Below are positions 30,363 through 39,761 of a stretch of DNA of 64,000 bases, one piece after another. How positions within the stretch are numbered: position 1 is the first letter of the stretch; every line of letters begins with the position of its first letter. Source of the stretch: CAIQPS01 sp963843455 (GTDB taxonomy: Bacteria; Actinomycetota; Thermoleophilia; RBG-16-64-13); the NCBI GenBank assembly GCA_963843455.1, contig CAWJKE010000008.1, positions 434,001 through 498,000 on the forward strand, given 5' to 3'. Position numbers and translations under genes: made by a program. The notes under the pieces are model-generated. The model had not been told where the DNA came from. It searched no databases and worked only from the letters and a program-made list of their open reading frames with translations.

Positions 30363-32234
30363 ATGAGCGCCGCCGCCGACCTCCGAGAACAGATCAAGCT
30401 GGCTCCCGACCTGCCCGGGGTATACCTGTACCGCGGTTCGTCGGGCGACGTGCTCTATGTCGGAAAAGCGCTTTCTCTCCGCAGGCGTCTGGCCAACTAC
30501 CTACCTGCCGCGTCGGGTGCCGAGGGCGGCAGGGTGGGCGCGAAGGAAAGGGAGATGGTGAGCCGCGCCGAGACTCTGGAGTGGATTGTTACCACCAACG
30601 AAGTCGAAGCACTACTGCTCGAGCACAACCTCATCAAGCAGCACCGGCCTCCGTTCAACATCCGCCTGCGCGACGACAAGTCGTACCCGTACATCATGGT
30701 GACTATGGAGGACGAGTACCCCCGAGTGGTGTTCACCCGCCAGCCGCACCGCCGGGGCAACGAGTACTTCGGACCCTACGCCAGTGCGGCCAAAGTCCGA
30801 GACACGCTCGACGTCCTCGGAAGGGTGTTTCCTGTCCGCACCTGCCGGGGGCGCGAGCCGGGGCGCCCGTCGGGCTCGCCCTGTCTGCAGTTCCACATAA
30901 ATAGATGCCCCGCTCCCTGCGTGGGTGACACGGAGGCCATGGAGTACCGGGCCATCATCGACCAGGTGGTGGATTTTCTCAGCGGCCGCGAGACGAAAGT
31001 GGTGGCGCGGCTGCGCAAAGCGATGCGTGAGGCCGCAAAGAGACAAGACTTCGAGAGTGCCGCGATCTACCGCGACCGGCTGGATGCGCTCACTCACGTG
31101 CTCGAGCGGCAGCAGATAGAGTCCGGCCCCCTGGGCTCGGCCGACATAACCGGCTTTGCCGTGGATGACTGGGGGGCCAACGTGCAGGTCTTCATCACCC
31201 GGGACGGCAAGTTGGCGGACCGCCGCAGCTTCACGCTGGTGAACACCGAAGGGGCGGATGAGCAGGAGATCTTTGAGAGGTTCGTCGCCGAGTACTACTC
31301 CACGTCGCCCACCGTCCCGGCCCAACTCATAGTTCCGGCGAAGGTGCGCAGGACCGAAGCGCTGGCGGCCTTTCTCGAAGGCCTTCGCGGTGCCCGGGTG
31401 GAGGTGAGACAGGCCGAGCGCGGGGACAAACGCCGGCTGCAAGAACTCGCCGAGCACAACGCCACCCTGGCTCTCGCGCACGAGCGGCTGAAGGAAGACA
31501 GGAGCAGGGAGCGGCGGTACGGGGCGTTGACCGCTTTGGAACAGGCTCTGGGCCTCGACGGCGTCCCGATGCGCATCGAGGGCTTTGACATCTCGAACCT
31601 GGGGGGCGAGGATATCGTTGCGTCGATGGTGGTGTTCGAAGGAGGATCCGCGAAGAAGAGCGACTATCGCAAGTTCTCCATCCGTTCCACCGCCGGCCAG
31701 GACGACGTGGGGGCCATGAGGGAAGTGCTGCTCAGACGGTTCACCAGAGGCCGCGGGGGGCTGGCGGCCGGCAACTACGACGCCTCCTTCGAGGCCGTTC
31801 CTGATCTCGTCATGGTGGACGGGGGCAAGCCTCAACTGGGAGCAGCGTGCGCGGCGTTGCGGGAGGCGGGAGTGGAAGGCGCGGTTGCCGTCGTGGCTCT
31901 GGCGAAGCGAGAGGAGGAGGTATTCGTTCCGTGGTCGCCTGAGCCGCTCGGCCTTGCGCAGGACGACCTCGGCCTGCTGCTCTTGAGGAACGTGCGCGAC
32001 GAGGCCCACCGATTCGCCCTTGGCTATCACCGCAGTCGGCGGACGACCAAGACGACCATGTCCCTGTTGGATCAATTGCCGGGCGTGGGAGAGAAGCGGA
32101 AGAAGGCGATCATCAACCATTTCGGCTCGCCGGAGCGGTTCCTGGGAGCCTCGCGAGAGGAACTGGAGGCGGTCCCCGGACTGCCGGGCAAGGTGGCAAG
32201 GGAGGTGTACGCGTATGTCCATAAGACGGGTTGA
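30363..32234 (+). CDS. uvrC: Excinuclease ABC subunit C
   Basis: UvrC makes both incisions in nucleotide excision repair. The 623-residue product has the N-terminal GIY-YIG nuclease (LPGVYLYRGSSGDVLYVGKA), an HINRCPAPCVG cysteine segment, the UVR helix pair (AAKRQDFESAAIYRDRLDAL), the RNase H-like core (IEGFDISNLGGEDIVASMVV; PDLVMVDGGKPQL) and C-terminal helix-hairpin-helices (LLDQLPGVGEKRKKAII). ATG 30363 is where conservation begins. ogt, rapZ and whiA follow with overlaps. Confidence 0.97.
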   Translation: MSAAADLREQIKLAPDLPGVYLYRGSSGDVLYVGKALSLRRRLANYLPAASGAEGGRVGAKEREMVSRAETLEWIVTTNEVEALLLEHNLIKQHRPPFNIRLRDDKSYPYIMVTMEDEYPRVVFTRQPHRRGNEYFGPYASAAKVRDTLDVLGRVFPVRTCRGREPGRPSGSPCLQFHINRCPAPCVGDTEAMEYRAIIDQVVDFLSGRETKVVARLRKAMREAAKRQDFESAAIYRDRLDALTHVLERQQIESGPLGSADITGFAVDDWGANVQVFITRDGKLADRRSFTLVNTEGADEQEIFERFVAEYYSTSPTVPAQLIVPAKVRRTEALAAFLEGLRGARVEVRQAERGDKRRLQELAEHNATLALAHERLKEDRSRERRYGALTALEQALGLDGVPMRIEGFDISNLGGEDIVASMVVFEGGSAKKSDYRKFSIRSTAGQDDVGAMREVLLRRFTRGRGGLAAGNYDASFEAVPDLVMVDGGKPQLGAACAALREAGVEGAVAVVALAKREEEVFVPWSPEPLGLAQDDLGLLLLRNVRDEAHRFALGYHRSRRTTKTTMSLLDQLPGVGEKRKKAIINHFGSPERFLGASREELEAVPGLPGKVAREVYAYVHKTG

Positions 32235-32832
32235 CGATGCCTTTGGCGCGCCGTACGGCACGGCGTGGGGAAAAGGATGGATCTATGTGCGTGACGGGCG
32301 GCTGGTCGGGGTGGAGTTACCGGGAGAGGGACTGATCGACCCGGCTGGTGTTGCTCCGGCCGGCGTAGCCGTGCGGGGTTCCTCGGGCGCCCCCGCTGAG
32401 AGCGAGGGGGCCGCGGAGCCGGGCGCAGCGGACGTTGAGGCTTTGTCCTTGTGGGCGCGGCAGCTCGAGGCGTACTTCGCCGGAGACCGGACGACTTGGA
32501 CCGCAGCCGAAGTCCCCCTCCGGGAGATGCCACTGGGGGTATTCGAGCAGGCCGTCTATGAGGCTCTGCTCACTGTACCCCCCGGCGAGACCGTCAGCTA
32601 CGGCGAGCTGGCCGAGATGGCGGGCTACCCGCGGGCGGCCCGGGCGGTCGGCAACGCCATGGCCGCGAACCCGATACCGGTCGTCGTGCCCTGCCATCGG
32701 GTCATCCGCTCCGATGGGACGATGGGTAGGTACGGTAACGATCCTGCGTGGAAAGAACGGTTGCTGGTCCACGAAGGGTGGGCGGCCTTGGAGGTCAAGC
32801 CCGCCCCCGCAGCTGAAGGGAGCTCACCTTGA
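32215..32832 (+). CDS. ogt: Methylated-DNA-[protein]-cysteine S-methyltransferase
   Basis: Ogt/MGMT repairs O6-alkylguanine by moving the alkyl group to its own cysteine. The 205-residue product has the DNA-binding segment PPGETVSYGELAEMAGYPRA and the acceptor site PIPVVVPCHRVIRSDG. ATG 32215 lies inside the end of uvrC (20-base overlap), and its stop overlaps the TTG start of rapZ. Grouping with uvrC makes this a repair-led operon. Confidence 0.94.
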   Translation: MSIRRVDDAFGAPYGTAWGKGWIYVRDGRLVGVELPGEGLIDPAGVAPAGVAVRGSSGAPAESEGAAEPGAADVEALSLWARQLEAYFAGDRTTWTAAEVPLREMPLGVFEQAVYEALLTVPPGETVSYGELAEMAGYPRAARAVGNAMAANPIPVVVPCHRVIRSDGTMGRYGNDPAWKERLLVHEGWAALEVKPAPAAEGSSP

Positions 32833-33710
32833 CGGACCGCCTCGCACAACTGCACATGACCGTCATCACCGGCATGTCCGGCGCGGGGAAATCGGAGGCC
32901 GTGGCCACCTTCGAGGACATGGGCTATTTCTGCATCGATAATCTGCCGCCGCAGATGCTGCCCCGGGTCGTCGAGCTCTTTGCCCTGCCGGGCAGCCGCG
33001 TAGACAGAGTGGCCCTGGTGTTCGACGTGCGGGGGGGCGCGTACTTTGAACAGCTGGGGCAGGCGCTGGAGCATCTCAGGGAGACCGGTATCCCCTTCCG
33101 GCTGCTTTACCTCGAGGCGTCCGACCAAGGGCTCGTGGCTCGCTACCAGTTGACAAGACGTCCGCATCCTCTGTCCCGGGACAGCTTGTCCGAGGGGATC
33201 GAGCTGGAGCGGCACCTGTTGTCGCCATTGCGTGACCAGGCAGACGTGGTCATCGATACGACCGGGATGTCGCCCCGGAAGCTGCGGCGGCGCCTGGAGG
33301 AGACGCTGATGGCCGAACAATTGAACGACCAGTTATTCGTAAGGCTGCAGTCCTTCGGCTACAAGTTCGGGCTCCCGGGGGAAGCCGACATCGTGCTGGA
33401 CGCGCGATTTCTTCCCAATCCGCATTGGGTGGCGGAGCTCCAGCCTCTCACCGGGCTTGATCCGAATGTCAAAGACTATGTCTTGGGTCGGGCCGAAGCG
33501 GGAATGTTTCTTGACGAGGTTGTCAAGCTCATACGTCTGCTCGGCCCAGGGTTCGTGGGTGAGCAGAAGCGGCGGCTGGTGGTGGCGATCGGCTGCACCG
33601 GGGGTCGGCATCGCTCGGTCGCCTTGGTCGAGGATCTTGCCCGCCGTTTGCGAGGAGAGCCGGCCTTTGTCATCAGTGTCTCGCATCGGGATGTGGAACG
33701 GGAGGAATAG
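32829..33710 (+). CDS. rapZ: RapZ-family nucleotide-binding protein
   Basis: RapZ (YvcJ) is a P-loop protein; in enterobacteria it is an RNase adapter sensing glucosamine-6-phosphate, and in Gram-positives it binds a nucleotide messenger. The 293-residue product shows Walker A TGMSGAGKSEAVATFEDMGY, CIDNLPP, DVRGGAY, the conserved SFGYKFGLPGEADIVLDAR and IGCTGGRHRSVALVE. TTG 32829 follows AAGGGAG and overlaps the ogt stop. whiA follows, the usual Gram-positive pairing; yvcK-type gene is absent between them. Confidence 0.95.
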   Translation: MTDRLAQLHMTVITGMSGAGKSEAVATFEDMGYFCIDNLPPQMLPRVVELFALPGSRVDRVALVFDVRGGAYFEQLGQALEHLRETGIPFRLLYLEASDQGLVARYQLTRRPHPLSRDSLSEGIELERHLLSPLRDQADVVIDTTGMSPRKLRRRLEETLMAEQLNDQLFVRLQSFGYKFGLPGEADIVLDARFLPNPHWVAELQPLTGLDPNVKDYVLGRAEAGMFLDEVVKLIRLLGPGFVGEQKRRLVVAIGCTGGRHRSVALVEDLARRLRGEPAFVISVSHRDVEREE

Positions 33711-33711
33711 T

Positions 33712-34704
33712 TTGGGGCCCGGTTTCACGCGCGCTTTCCGGGAAGAGTTGGCCCGGGTCGAGGAGAAGCAGCCGTGCTGCCGTCTTGCCGCGGCCGCGGG
33801 GCTGATGCATACCTCCGGCACGTTCCTCATCCGTGGTGGCTCGACAGAGAGCGAACGCTACGAGATCCAGATCGCGACCACCGTCCAAGCCGCGGCCAAA
33901 CTCGCCTACTCGGTGTTCAAGGCCTACGGGACCGAGGGCGAGCTGCTCACCCGGCGAGAGCCACGGTTCCAGCACAGGCTGGTGTACGAGGTCCACCTCA
34001 AGGGGACGCCCTCGGCTCTGCAGGCGCTGAACGAGATGGGGGTCCTCACCGACACGTTCGAGCTGCAGCCCGGCATCTCGCGCAGACTGGTGAAGAAGAG
34101 CTGTTGCCGCAACTCCTTCATCCGCGGATGTCTCATCGGTGCAGGCTCCGCCAATGCGCCTCAGAGAGAAGCCCAACTCGAGATCCTCACTCCTCACGAG
34201 ACGTTTGCCGCCGACCTTCTGCGGCTACTCGGCTCTCTGGAGTTCCACCCGGGCATGCGGCATCGCCGGGGGACCTACGTGGTCTACCTCAAGGGCCGGG
34301 ACGAGGTGGCCGGCCTGCTTGCGCTGGCCGGGGCGCACGAAGCCGCGTTGCAGCTCGAAGAGCAGTCGGTCATGCGGGAGGTGCGTTCTCGCGCCAACCG
34401 GCTGGCCAACTGCGATTCGGCCAATCTTCGGCGCACGAGCGCCGCCGCATCGCAGCAGCTCGAAGCCATCGCTATGCTGCAGCGATCCGGCCGTCTCGAG
34501 ACACTTCCCGTCGCATTGCGGGAGGCGGCCGACCTCCGGACGAGGTATCCCTATCTGAACCTGGCCGAACTGGCGGAGGTCGGCGGGGAGGGCCTCACCC
34601 GCTCCGCCGTCAACCACCGTCTGCGCCGTCTCGTGCAGGCTGCGGAACAGAAGGGGGCCAAAAGGCCGTATGCTAGTATGCGCTCGCGCCGGCAGAGGAG
34701 CTAA
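33712..34704 (+). CDS. whiA: DNA-binding protein WhiA
   Basis: WhiA is a conserved Gram-positive regulator of division/sporulation genes, made of two degenerate LAGLIDADG domains and an HTH. The 330-residue product has CCRLAAAAGLMHTSGTF, the KSCCRNSFIRGCLIGAGS motif, and the C-terminal LNLAELAEVGGEGLTRSAVN helix-turn-helix. TTG 33712 is selected because GGGAGG lies 6 bases upstream; ATG 33691 is an alternative adding 7 residues. It follows rapZ by one base. Confidence 0.95.
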   Translation: MGPGFTRAFREELARVEEKQPCCRLAAAAGLMHTSGTFLIRGGSTESERYEIQIATTVQAAAKLAYSVFKAYGTEGELLTRREPRFQHRLVYEVHLKGTPSALQALNEMGVLTDTFELQPGISRRLVKKSCCRNSFIRGCLIGAGSANAPQREAQLEILTPHETFAADLLRLLGSLEFHPGMRHRRGTYVVYLKGRDEVAGLLALAGAHEAALQLEEQSVMREVRSRANRLANCDSANLRRTSAAASQQLEAIAMLQRSGRLETLPVALREAADLRTRYPYLNLAELAEVGGEGLTRSAVNHRLRRLVQAAEQKGAKRPYASMRSRRQRS

Positions 34705-34755
34705 CGCCGCTAATCACGCGACCGGGGACCCCAGCCCCAGGAGGAGCGCTTGTCG

Positions 34756-35751
34756 ATGAGCACAAAGATCGCCATAAATGGTTTCGGCCGGATCGGCAGA
34801 CTGATGCTGCGGGCTATCGCCAAGCAGGGAGCCGATTTTGAGGTAGTGGCGGTGAACGACCTCACCGACGCGGCCACGCTTGCGCATCTTCTCAAGTACG
34901 ACAGTGTCCACGGGGTGTGGCCCGGTGAGGTCTCACATACCGCGGATAGCCTTCTCTTTGACGGCAGGACTATTCGTGTCCTCTGCGGCACCGACATCGC
35001 GCTCCTGCCCTGGCGGGAACTCGGTGTGGACGTGGTCGTGGAGTCCACAGGCCACTATACCGACCGGGCGAGCGCGGCCCAGCACCTAGACCGGGGAGCG
35101 AGGAAGGTGGTCATCAGCGCCCCGGCCAAAGACCCCGACATCACGGTGGTCATGGGCGTCAACGGTGCCGACTACGACCCCCAGCGGCACCACATCGTCT
35201 CCATGGCCTCGTGTACTACCAACTGCCTGGCCCCGGTGTCCAAAGTCCTGGGCGATTCCTTCGGTATCGAGCAGGGCTTCATGACCACTGTGCACGCCTA
35301 CACCAACGATCAGCGCATCCTGGACCTGCCCCACAAAGATCTGCGCCGTGCTCGGGCGGCGGCGCTCTCGGTGATCCCCACGTCGACCGGAGCGGCCCGC
35401 GCCATCGGTCTGGTCATCCCCGAGCTCAAGGGCAAGTTCGATGGGTACGCTCTCCGCGTTCCCGTGCCGGACGGTTCGGTGGTCGACTTGACCGTGACAC
35501 TCGAACGGGAGACGACCGCCGAAGAGATCAACTCCGCCATGAGGGAGGCAGCCGCCGGTCCGCTGGCGGGCATCCTGGAGTATACCGAGGCACCCATCGT
35601 AGGGTCCGACGTCGTCGGCAACCCCCACTCCGCAGTGTTCGATTCCGCCCTCACCATGGTGATGGGCCGGCATGCGAAGGTCGTGGTGTGGTACGACAAC
35701 GAGTGGGGTTTCTCCAACCGGATGGTGGAGCTCTGCGGCCGGCTGTTCTAG
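34756..35751 (+). CDS. gapA: Glyceraldehyde-3-phosphate dehydrogenase, type I
   Basis: This NAD-dependent glycolytic enzyme has the Rossmann start INGFGRIGRLMLRAI, the catalytic site ASCTTNCLAPV (Cys, with downstream His in TTVHAYTNDQ), and WYDNEWGFSNRM. The product of about 331 residues is normal. ATG 34756 is 9 bases after AGGAGGAG; TTG 34750 is too close. It heads the operon gapA-pgk-tpiA-gpmI. A TATGCTAGTAT sequence near the end of whiA may serve as its -10. Confidence 0.97.
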   Translation: MSTKIAINGFGRIGRLMLRAIAKQGADFEVVAVNDLTDAATLAHLLKYDSVHGVWPGEVSHTADSLLFDGRTIRVLCGTDIALLPWRELGVDVVVESTGHYTDRASAAQHLDRGARKVVISAPAKDPDITVVMGVNGADYDPQRHHIVSMASCTTNCLAPVSKVLGDSFGIEQGFMTTVHAYTNDQRILDLPHKDLRRARAAALSVIPTSTGAARAIGLVIPELKGKFDGYALRVPVPDGSVVDLTVTLERETTAEEINSAMREAAAGPLAGILEYTEAPIVGSDVVGNPHSAVFDSALTMVMGRHAKVVVWYDNEWGFSNRMVELCGRLF

Positions 35752-35794
35752 CTATGAGCCGGCCGATCCGCCAGTGGCAAGAAAAGGCGCGAAG

Positions 35795-36976
35795 ATGACG
35801 AAGAAGACCGTGCGCGATATCGACCTGGCCAACAAGCGGGTGCTCGTCCGGGTCGACTTCAATGTGCCTCTCAAGAACGGCCGGGTGTCCGACGACAGCC
35901 GTATTCGCGCGGCCCTCCCCACCCTCCAATTCCTGCTGGCGCGGGATTGCCGCATCATTCTCATGTCGCATCTCGGCCGGCCAAAGGACGCTCCAGACCC
36001 CGCCCTTCGGCTCGACCCGGTGGCGATGCGTCTCGCCCAACTCCTCGGCGCGCCGGTGCGCAAACTGGACGAGTTGTCCGGCCCCGGGGTGGGGGCCGCC
36101 GTGGCCGTCATGCAGCCCGGCGACGTCGTCCTGCTCGAGAATTCCCGCTTCGATCCCCGCGAGAAGAAGAACGATCCCGAACTGGTGCGGGAGTTGGCCC
36201 GGCTGGGTGACGTCTACGTGAACGATGCCTTCAGCGCCGCTCACCGGGCTCACGCGACCACCGCGGGGCTGGCGTCGGTGCTTCCTGCCGTTGCCGGGCT
36301 GCACATGGAGAGGGAAGTGATGGCGCTTGAAGGTCTGCTCGCCGAGCCCGGGCGACCTTTCGTCGTGGTCCTGGGAGGCGCCAAGGTCACCGACAAGATC
36401 AGGGTCATAGACCGTTTTCTCGATCTGGCCGACCGCCTGCTGATCGGCGGGGCGATGAGCCTGACCTTCCTGAAAGCGCGGGGGCTCGCTGTGGGAGCCA
36501 GCAGAGTCGAAGACGAGGGACTGGCCCTCGCGGCCGAGGCGCTGCGGAAGGCGGACACGAGTCGATGCGCTCTGGACTTACCGGGCGATGTTGTCGTGGC
36601 CGGCAGTCTCGAAGAGGGGGCGGCCACGATGACCGTCGATGTGGAAGCCATACCCGACGGGTGGATGGCGCTCGATATCGGTCCGGCTACCGCCGAGAAG
36701 TATCGAGCGGTGATATCGCAGGCCGGGACGGTCTTCTGGAACGGCCCGATGGGCGTGTTCGAGATGGTGCCGTTCGCGGCGGGAACGAAGGCCGTGGCCG
36801 AAGCGATGGCGGAGTGCTCGGGAGTCACCGTCGCCGGAGGCGGAGATTCGGTCGCGGCGCTCAACAAGTTCCAGTTGGCGGACAGGATCGACCACGTGTC
36901 CATGGGAGGGGGGGCGTCGCTCGAGTTCATCGAAGGCGCAGAGCTGCCCGGCCTGGCGACGCTGGCCGACAAGTAG
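35795..36976 (+). CDS. pgk: Phosphoglycerate kinase
   Basis: Pgk makes ATP from 1,3-bisphosphoglycerate. The 393-residue product shows KRVLVRVDFNVPLKNGRVSD, SHLGRPK, LLENSRFDPREKKND, VNDAFSAAHRAHAT, the nucleotide motif VVLGGAKVTDKI and the C-terminal VAGGGDSVAALNKF and SMGGGASLEFIEG. The ATG follows gapA by 43 bases; tpiA starts 2 bases after the stop. Confidence 0.97.
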   Translation: MTKKTVRDIDLANKRVLVRVDFNVPLKNGRVSDDSRIRAALPTLQFLLARDCRIILMSHLGRPKDAPDPALRLDPVAMRLAQLLGAPVRKLDELSGPGVGAAVAVMQPGDVVLLENSRFDPREKKNDPELVRELARLGDVYVNDAFSAAHRAHATTAGLASVLPAVAGLHMEREVMALEGLLAEPGRPFVVVLGGAKVTDKIRVIDRFLDLADRLLIGGAMSLTFLKARGLAVGASRVEDEGLALAAEALRKADTSRCALDLPGDVVVAGSLEEGAATMTVDVEAIPDGWMALDIGPATAEKYRAVISQAGTVFWNGPMGVFEMVPFAAGTKAVAEAMAECSGVTVAGGGDSVAALNKFQLADRIDHVSMGGGASLEFIEGAELPGLATLADK

Positions 36977-36978
36977 CG

Positions 36979-37773
36979 ATGATCCCCGACCGCCACCCGT
37001 CCCGTTTGCGGCGCCCGCTGATAGTGGGAAACTGGAAGATGTACAAGACGAGCGCTGAAGGGGCGGCCTTCGTGAACGAACTGGCTGCGTTGGTGGACGG
37101 TCTGGACGACCGGGACATCGTGGTCGCCCCGCCCTTCACCGGGCTGGCCGAAGCGGTTCGCGCGGCCCGTGCCACCAGCGTCCGGATCGCGGCGCAGGAC
37201 GTCTTCTGGGAGGACGAGGGGGCGTACACCGGGGAGATCTCGCCGCCCATGCTGGCCCATCTCGGTGTGTCGGCGGTCATCATCGGGCATTCTGAGAGGC
37301 GGCAGTACTTCGGCGAGACCGACGCCGACGTCCGCAAGAAGATGCATGCGGCGCTCGAGCACGGCCTGCTCCCCATCATGTGCGTGGGCGAGACCGAGGC
37401 CGAGCGTGACCAGGGCAAGACCGAGGAGGTCCTCTCGCGTCAACTTGCGTCGGGGTTGGTACTACTGCAGTTGGACGACGCCGAACGAGTGGCGATAGCC
37501 TACGAGCCCATCTGGGCCATCGGGACCGGAAAGACCGCCACTCCCGAGATCGCCCAGGAGGCGATGGGCGTCATCCGCCGCAGACTGGCCGAGGCCGCCG
37601 GGACAGACGTGTCCGAAGCCGTGCGCATCCTCTACGGCGGCAGCGTGAGGCCGGACAACATCGACGACCTCATGGTCCAGCCCGACGTCGACGGGGCGTT
37701 GGTGGGAGGCTCGAGCCTCAAGGTGGATTCTTTCGCCCGCATAGCGCGATTCGTTGCCCCAGAGGACGGATGA
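36979..37773 (+). CDS. tpiA: Triosephosphate isomerase
   Basis: TpiA interconverts DHAP and G3P. The 264-residue product contains GNWKMYKT (Lys), GHSERRQYF (His), the loop AYEPIWAIGTGKTAT (Glu and flexible loop) and the phosphate-binding LYGGSVRP and GALVGGSSL. An N-terminal extension of about 14 residues precedes the family start. It overlaps gpmI by 4 bases. Confidence 0.97.
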   Translation: MIPDRHPSRLRRPLIVGNWKMYKTSAEGAAFVNELAALVDGLDDRDIVVAPPFTGLAEAVRAARATSVRIAAQDVFWEDEGAYTGEISPPMLAHLGVSAVIIGHSERRQYFGETDADVRKKMHAALEHGLLPIMCVGETEAERDQGKTEEVLSRQLASGLVLLQLDDAERVAIAYEPIWAIGTGKTATPEIAQEAMGVIRRRLAEAAGTDVSEAVRILYGGSVRPDNIDDLMVQPDVDGALVGGSSLKVDSFARIARFVAPEDG

Positions 37774-39305
37774 GGACCCAGGGCGATGGGCCGCGCCGAG
37801 CGGCACTGGTGATACTCGATGGCTGGGGATGTGCACCCGCCGGGCCTGGGAACGCCATCTCGCTCGCCCGCACTCCGGTGTGGGAGGCGCTCTGGACCGC
37901 ATACCCGCATGTGCTTTTGCAGGCGAGCGGAGAGGCGGTGGGCCTTCCGCCCGGCATCATGGGCAACTCCGAAGTGGGTCATCTCACCATCGGCGCGGGG
38001 CGCGTGATCTACCAGGACCTCTCCCGGATAAACCGGGCCATCGCCGACGGATCGTTCTTCGACAATCCTGTCCTCACAGGGATCATCACCCGCACGAGTG
38101 ATCGCGGGGGGTCGTTACATCTGATGGGCCTGCTATCGGACGCCGGAGTACATTCGACGCTCGGTCACCTGCAGGCGCTCGTCCGGTTGGCCGGCCAGAT
38201 GGGGACGGATGCCGTCTTCGTGCACGTGTTCATGGACGGCCGGGACACGTCTCCCGCTGCCGGTATCGACTTCGTCGACGAGTTGGAAGCGTTCCTGGCC
38301 GACGAGGGCCGGGGCAGGATTGCCACCGTGGCCGGGCGGTACTACGCGATGGACCGGGACAGGCGTTGGGAGCGGGTGAAGTTGGCCTACGACGCTCTGG
38401 TGCACGGCGACGGGTTGGCGGCGCCGTGCGCGGCCGCCGCCGTGCGGGAATCATACGAGCGGGGTGAGACCGACGAGTTCGTCCTGCCCACCGTGGTCTC
38501 TTCGGATCCGGCTTCGCGGGTCAGGGTCAGGGATGGGGTGGTGTTCTTCAATTTCCGCCCCGACAGGGCCCGGGAGATATGCGCCGCCCTCACCCAGGCC
38601 GATTTCGACGCGTTCGACCGGGGCGAGGCTCCACCACTGCTGGATCTGGTGGGCATGACCGAGTACGACCGCCGCCTGGGCCTGGGGGTAGCGTTCCCCA
38701 AAGAGGAGCCCCGGCATGTGCTGGCGGAAGTGATCAGCGAGGCCGGCCTTTCGCAACTGCACGTCGCCGAGACTGAGAAGTACGCGCATGTGACCTTCTT
38801 CTTCAACGGAGGGCGGGAAGCGCCGTTCCCCGGGGAGAAGAGGTGCCTGGTGCCGTCGCCCAAGGACGTGAGCACCTACGACCAGAAGCCCCAGATGAGC
38901 GCCTATGGGGTGGTCGATTGCCTGGAGAAGTCGCTTTCCGAGGAATCGGTCGACTTCGTGGTGCTCAACTTCGCCAATCCCGACATGGTGGGCCACACCG
39001 GGGATATCCGAGCGACAGTGACCGCAGTCGAACACGTCGACCGCTGTCTCGGCCGGACGATCGAGATCCTGGCGGGGATCGGAGCCAAAGTCATGATCAC
39101 CGCCGACCACGGCAATGCTGAGGTGATGTTGCAGCCGGATGGCAGCGCCGACACCGCCCACAGCACCGACCGGGTACCGCTGATCGTCCTCGACGAGGAC
39201 CTGACACTTCGCGAAGGGGCTGGGTTGGCGGATATCGCTCCCACCTTGCTTTGTTTCCTGGGCCTTTCCGTGCCTGCGGAGATGAGCGGGACCCCTCTCT
39301 GCTAG
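37770..39305 (+). CDS. gpmI: 2,3-bisphosphoglycerate-independent phosphoglycerate mutase
   Basis: This di-manganese enzyme interconverts 3- and 2-phosphoglycerate. The 511-residue product has LVILDGWG, the phospho-acceptor serine in GIMGNSEVGHLTIGAGR, GRYYAMDRDRRWERV, NFRPDRARE, and the late metal ligands NFANPDMVGHTGD, TADHGNAEVM and TAHSTDRVPLI. It is coupled to tpiA. The glycolytic operon then gives way to secG, with enolase missing from the cluster. Confidence 0.97.
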   Translation: MRTQGDGPRRAALVILDGWGCAPAGPGNAISLARTPVWEALWTAYPHVLLQASGEAVGLPPGIMGNSEVGHLTIGAGRVIYQDLSRINRAIADGSFFDNPVLTGIITRTSDRGGSLHLMGLLSDAGVHSTLGHLQALVRLAGQMGTDAVFVHVFMDGRDTSPAAGIDFVDELEAFLADEGRGRIATVAGRYYAMDRDRRWERVKLAYDALVHGDGLAAPCAAAAVRESYERGETDEFVLPTVVSSDPASRVRVRDGVVFFNFRPDRAREICAALTQADFDAFDRGEAPPLLDLVGMTEYDRRLGLGVAFPKEEPRHVLAEVISEAGLSQLHVAETEKYAHVTFFFNGGREAPFPGEKRCLVPSPKDVSTYDQKPQMSAYGVVDCLEKSLSEESVDFVVLNFANPDMVGHTGDIRATVTAVEHVDRCLGRTIEILAGIGAKVMITADHGNAEVMLQPDGSADTAHSTDRVPLIVLDEDLTLREGAGLADIAPTLLCFLGLSVPAEMSGTPLC

Positions 39306-39433
39306 AGCCGGCGCTCGGGTGAATAGACATCTTGTGTATGCAGGATCGCCTCCAAGGTGGTAACTTGCAGTAAAATGTGGCAAGACTTCGGGCGGCCGAT
39401 GGCTCGGCGGCGTATTCGAGAGAGAGGAAAGCG

Positions 39434-39652
39434 GTGTTATACGTTCTGGTGGCGCTGGATACCATCCTCGGTCTGGGGGTGCTTCTGCTGGTGTTTCTCC
39501 ACTCTGGCAAGGACGCCGGCCTCTCCACGACCTTTGGCGGTTCCGGCGCGTTCGGCGGCAGCGGTGTAGTCCAGAAGAACCTCGACCGGCTGACTGTCGC
39601 CGTCTCGGTCGGGTTCTTCATCGTCTCGATCGCTCTTGCCTACGTCGCGTAA
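39434..39652 (+). CDS. secG: Preprotein translocase subunit SecG
   Basis: SecG is the small two-helix subunit of the SecYEG channel. GTG 39434, preceded by GAGGAA, gives 72 residues: helix one YVLVALDTILGLGVLLLVFL, the conserved loop GKDAGLSTTFGGSGAFGG, then helix two VAVSVGFFIVSIALAYV. The in-frame ATG at 39377 would add a non-hydrophobic leader and is less likely. secG commonly follows the gapA-pgk-tpiA block in Gram-positives. The 128 bases between gpmI and this start hold no gene. Confidence 0.9.
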   Translation: MLYVLVALDTILGLGVLLLVFLHSGKDAGLSTTFGGSGAFGGSGVVQKNLDRLTVAVSVGFFIVSIALAYVA

Positions 39653-39761
39653 GGGTTGATTATCCCGGAGTCGGGCACGCACGCGAGTGCGGGGGAGGTG
39701 GTGAAAGTCGAAGAAGGAACAGTGGCGTGGGGTGTTTAGAACTCAAGGAGGGAAGAACTTG

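Noticed and set aside
30612..32261. 549-codon open frame antisense to uvrC
   Set aside because: Shadow of uvrC codon usage without any recognisable domain.
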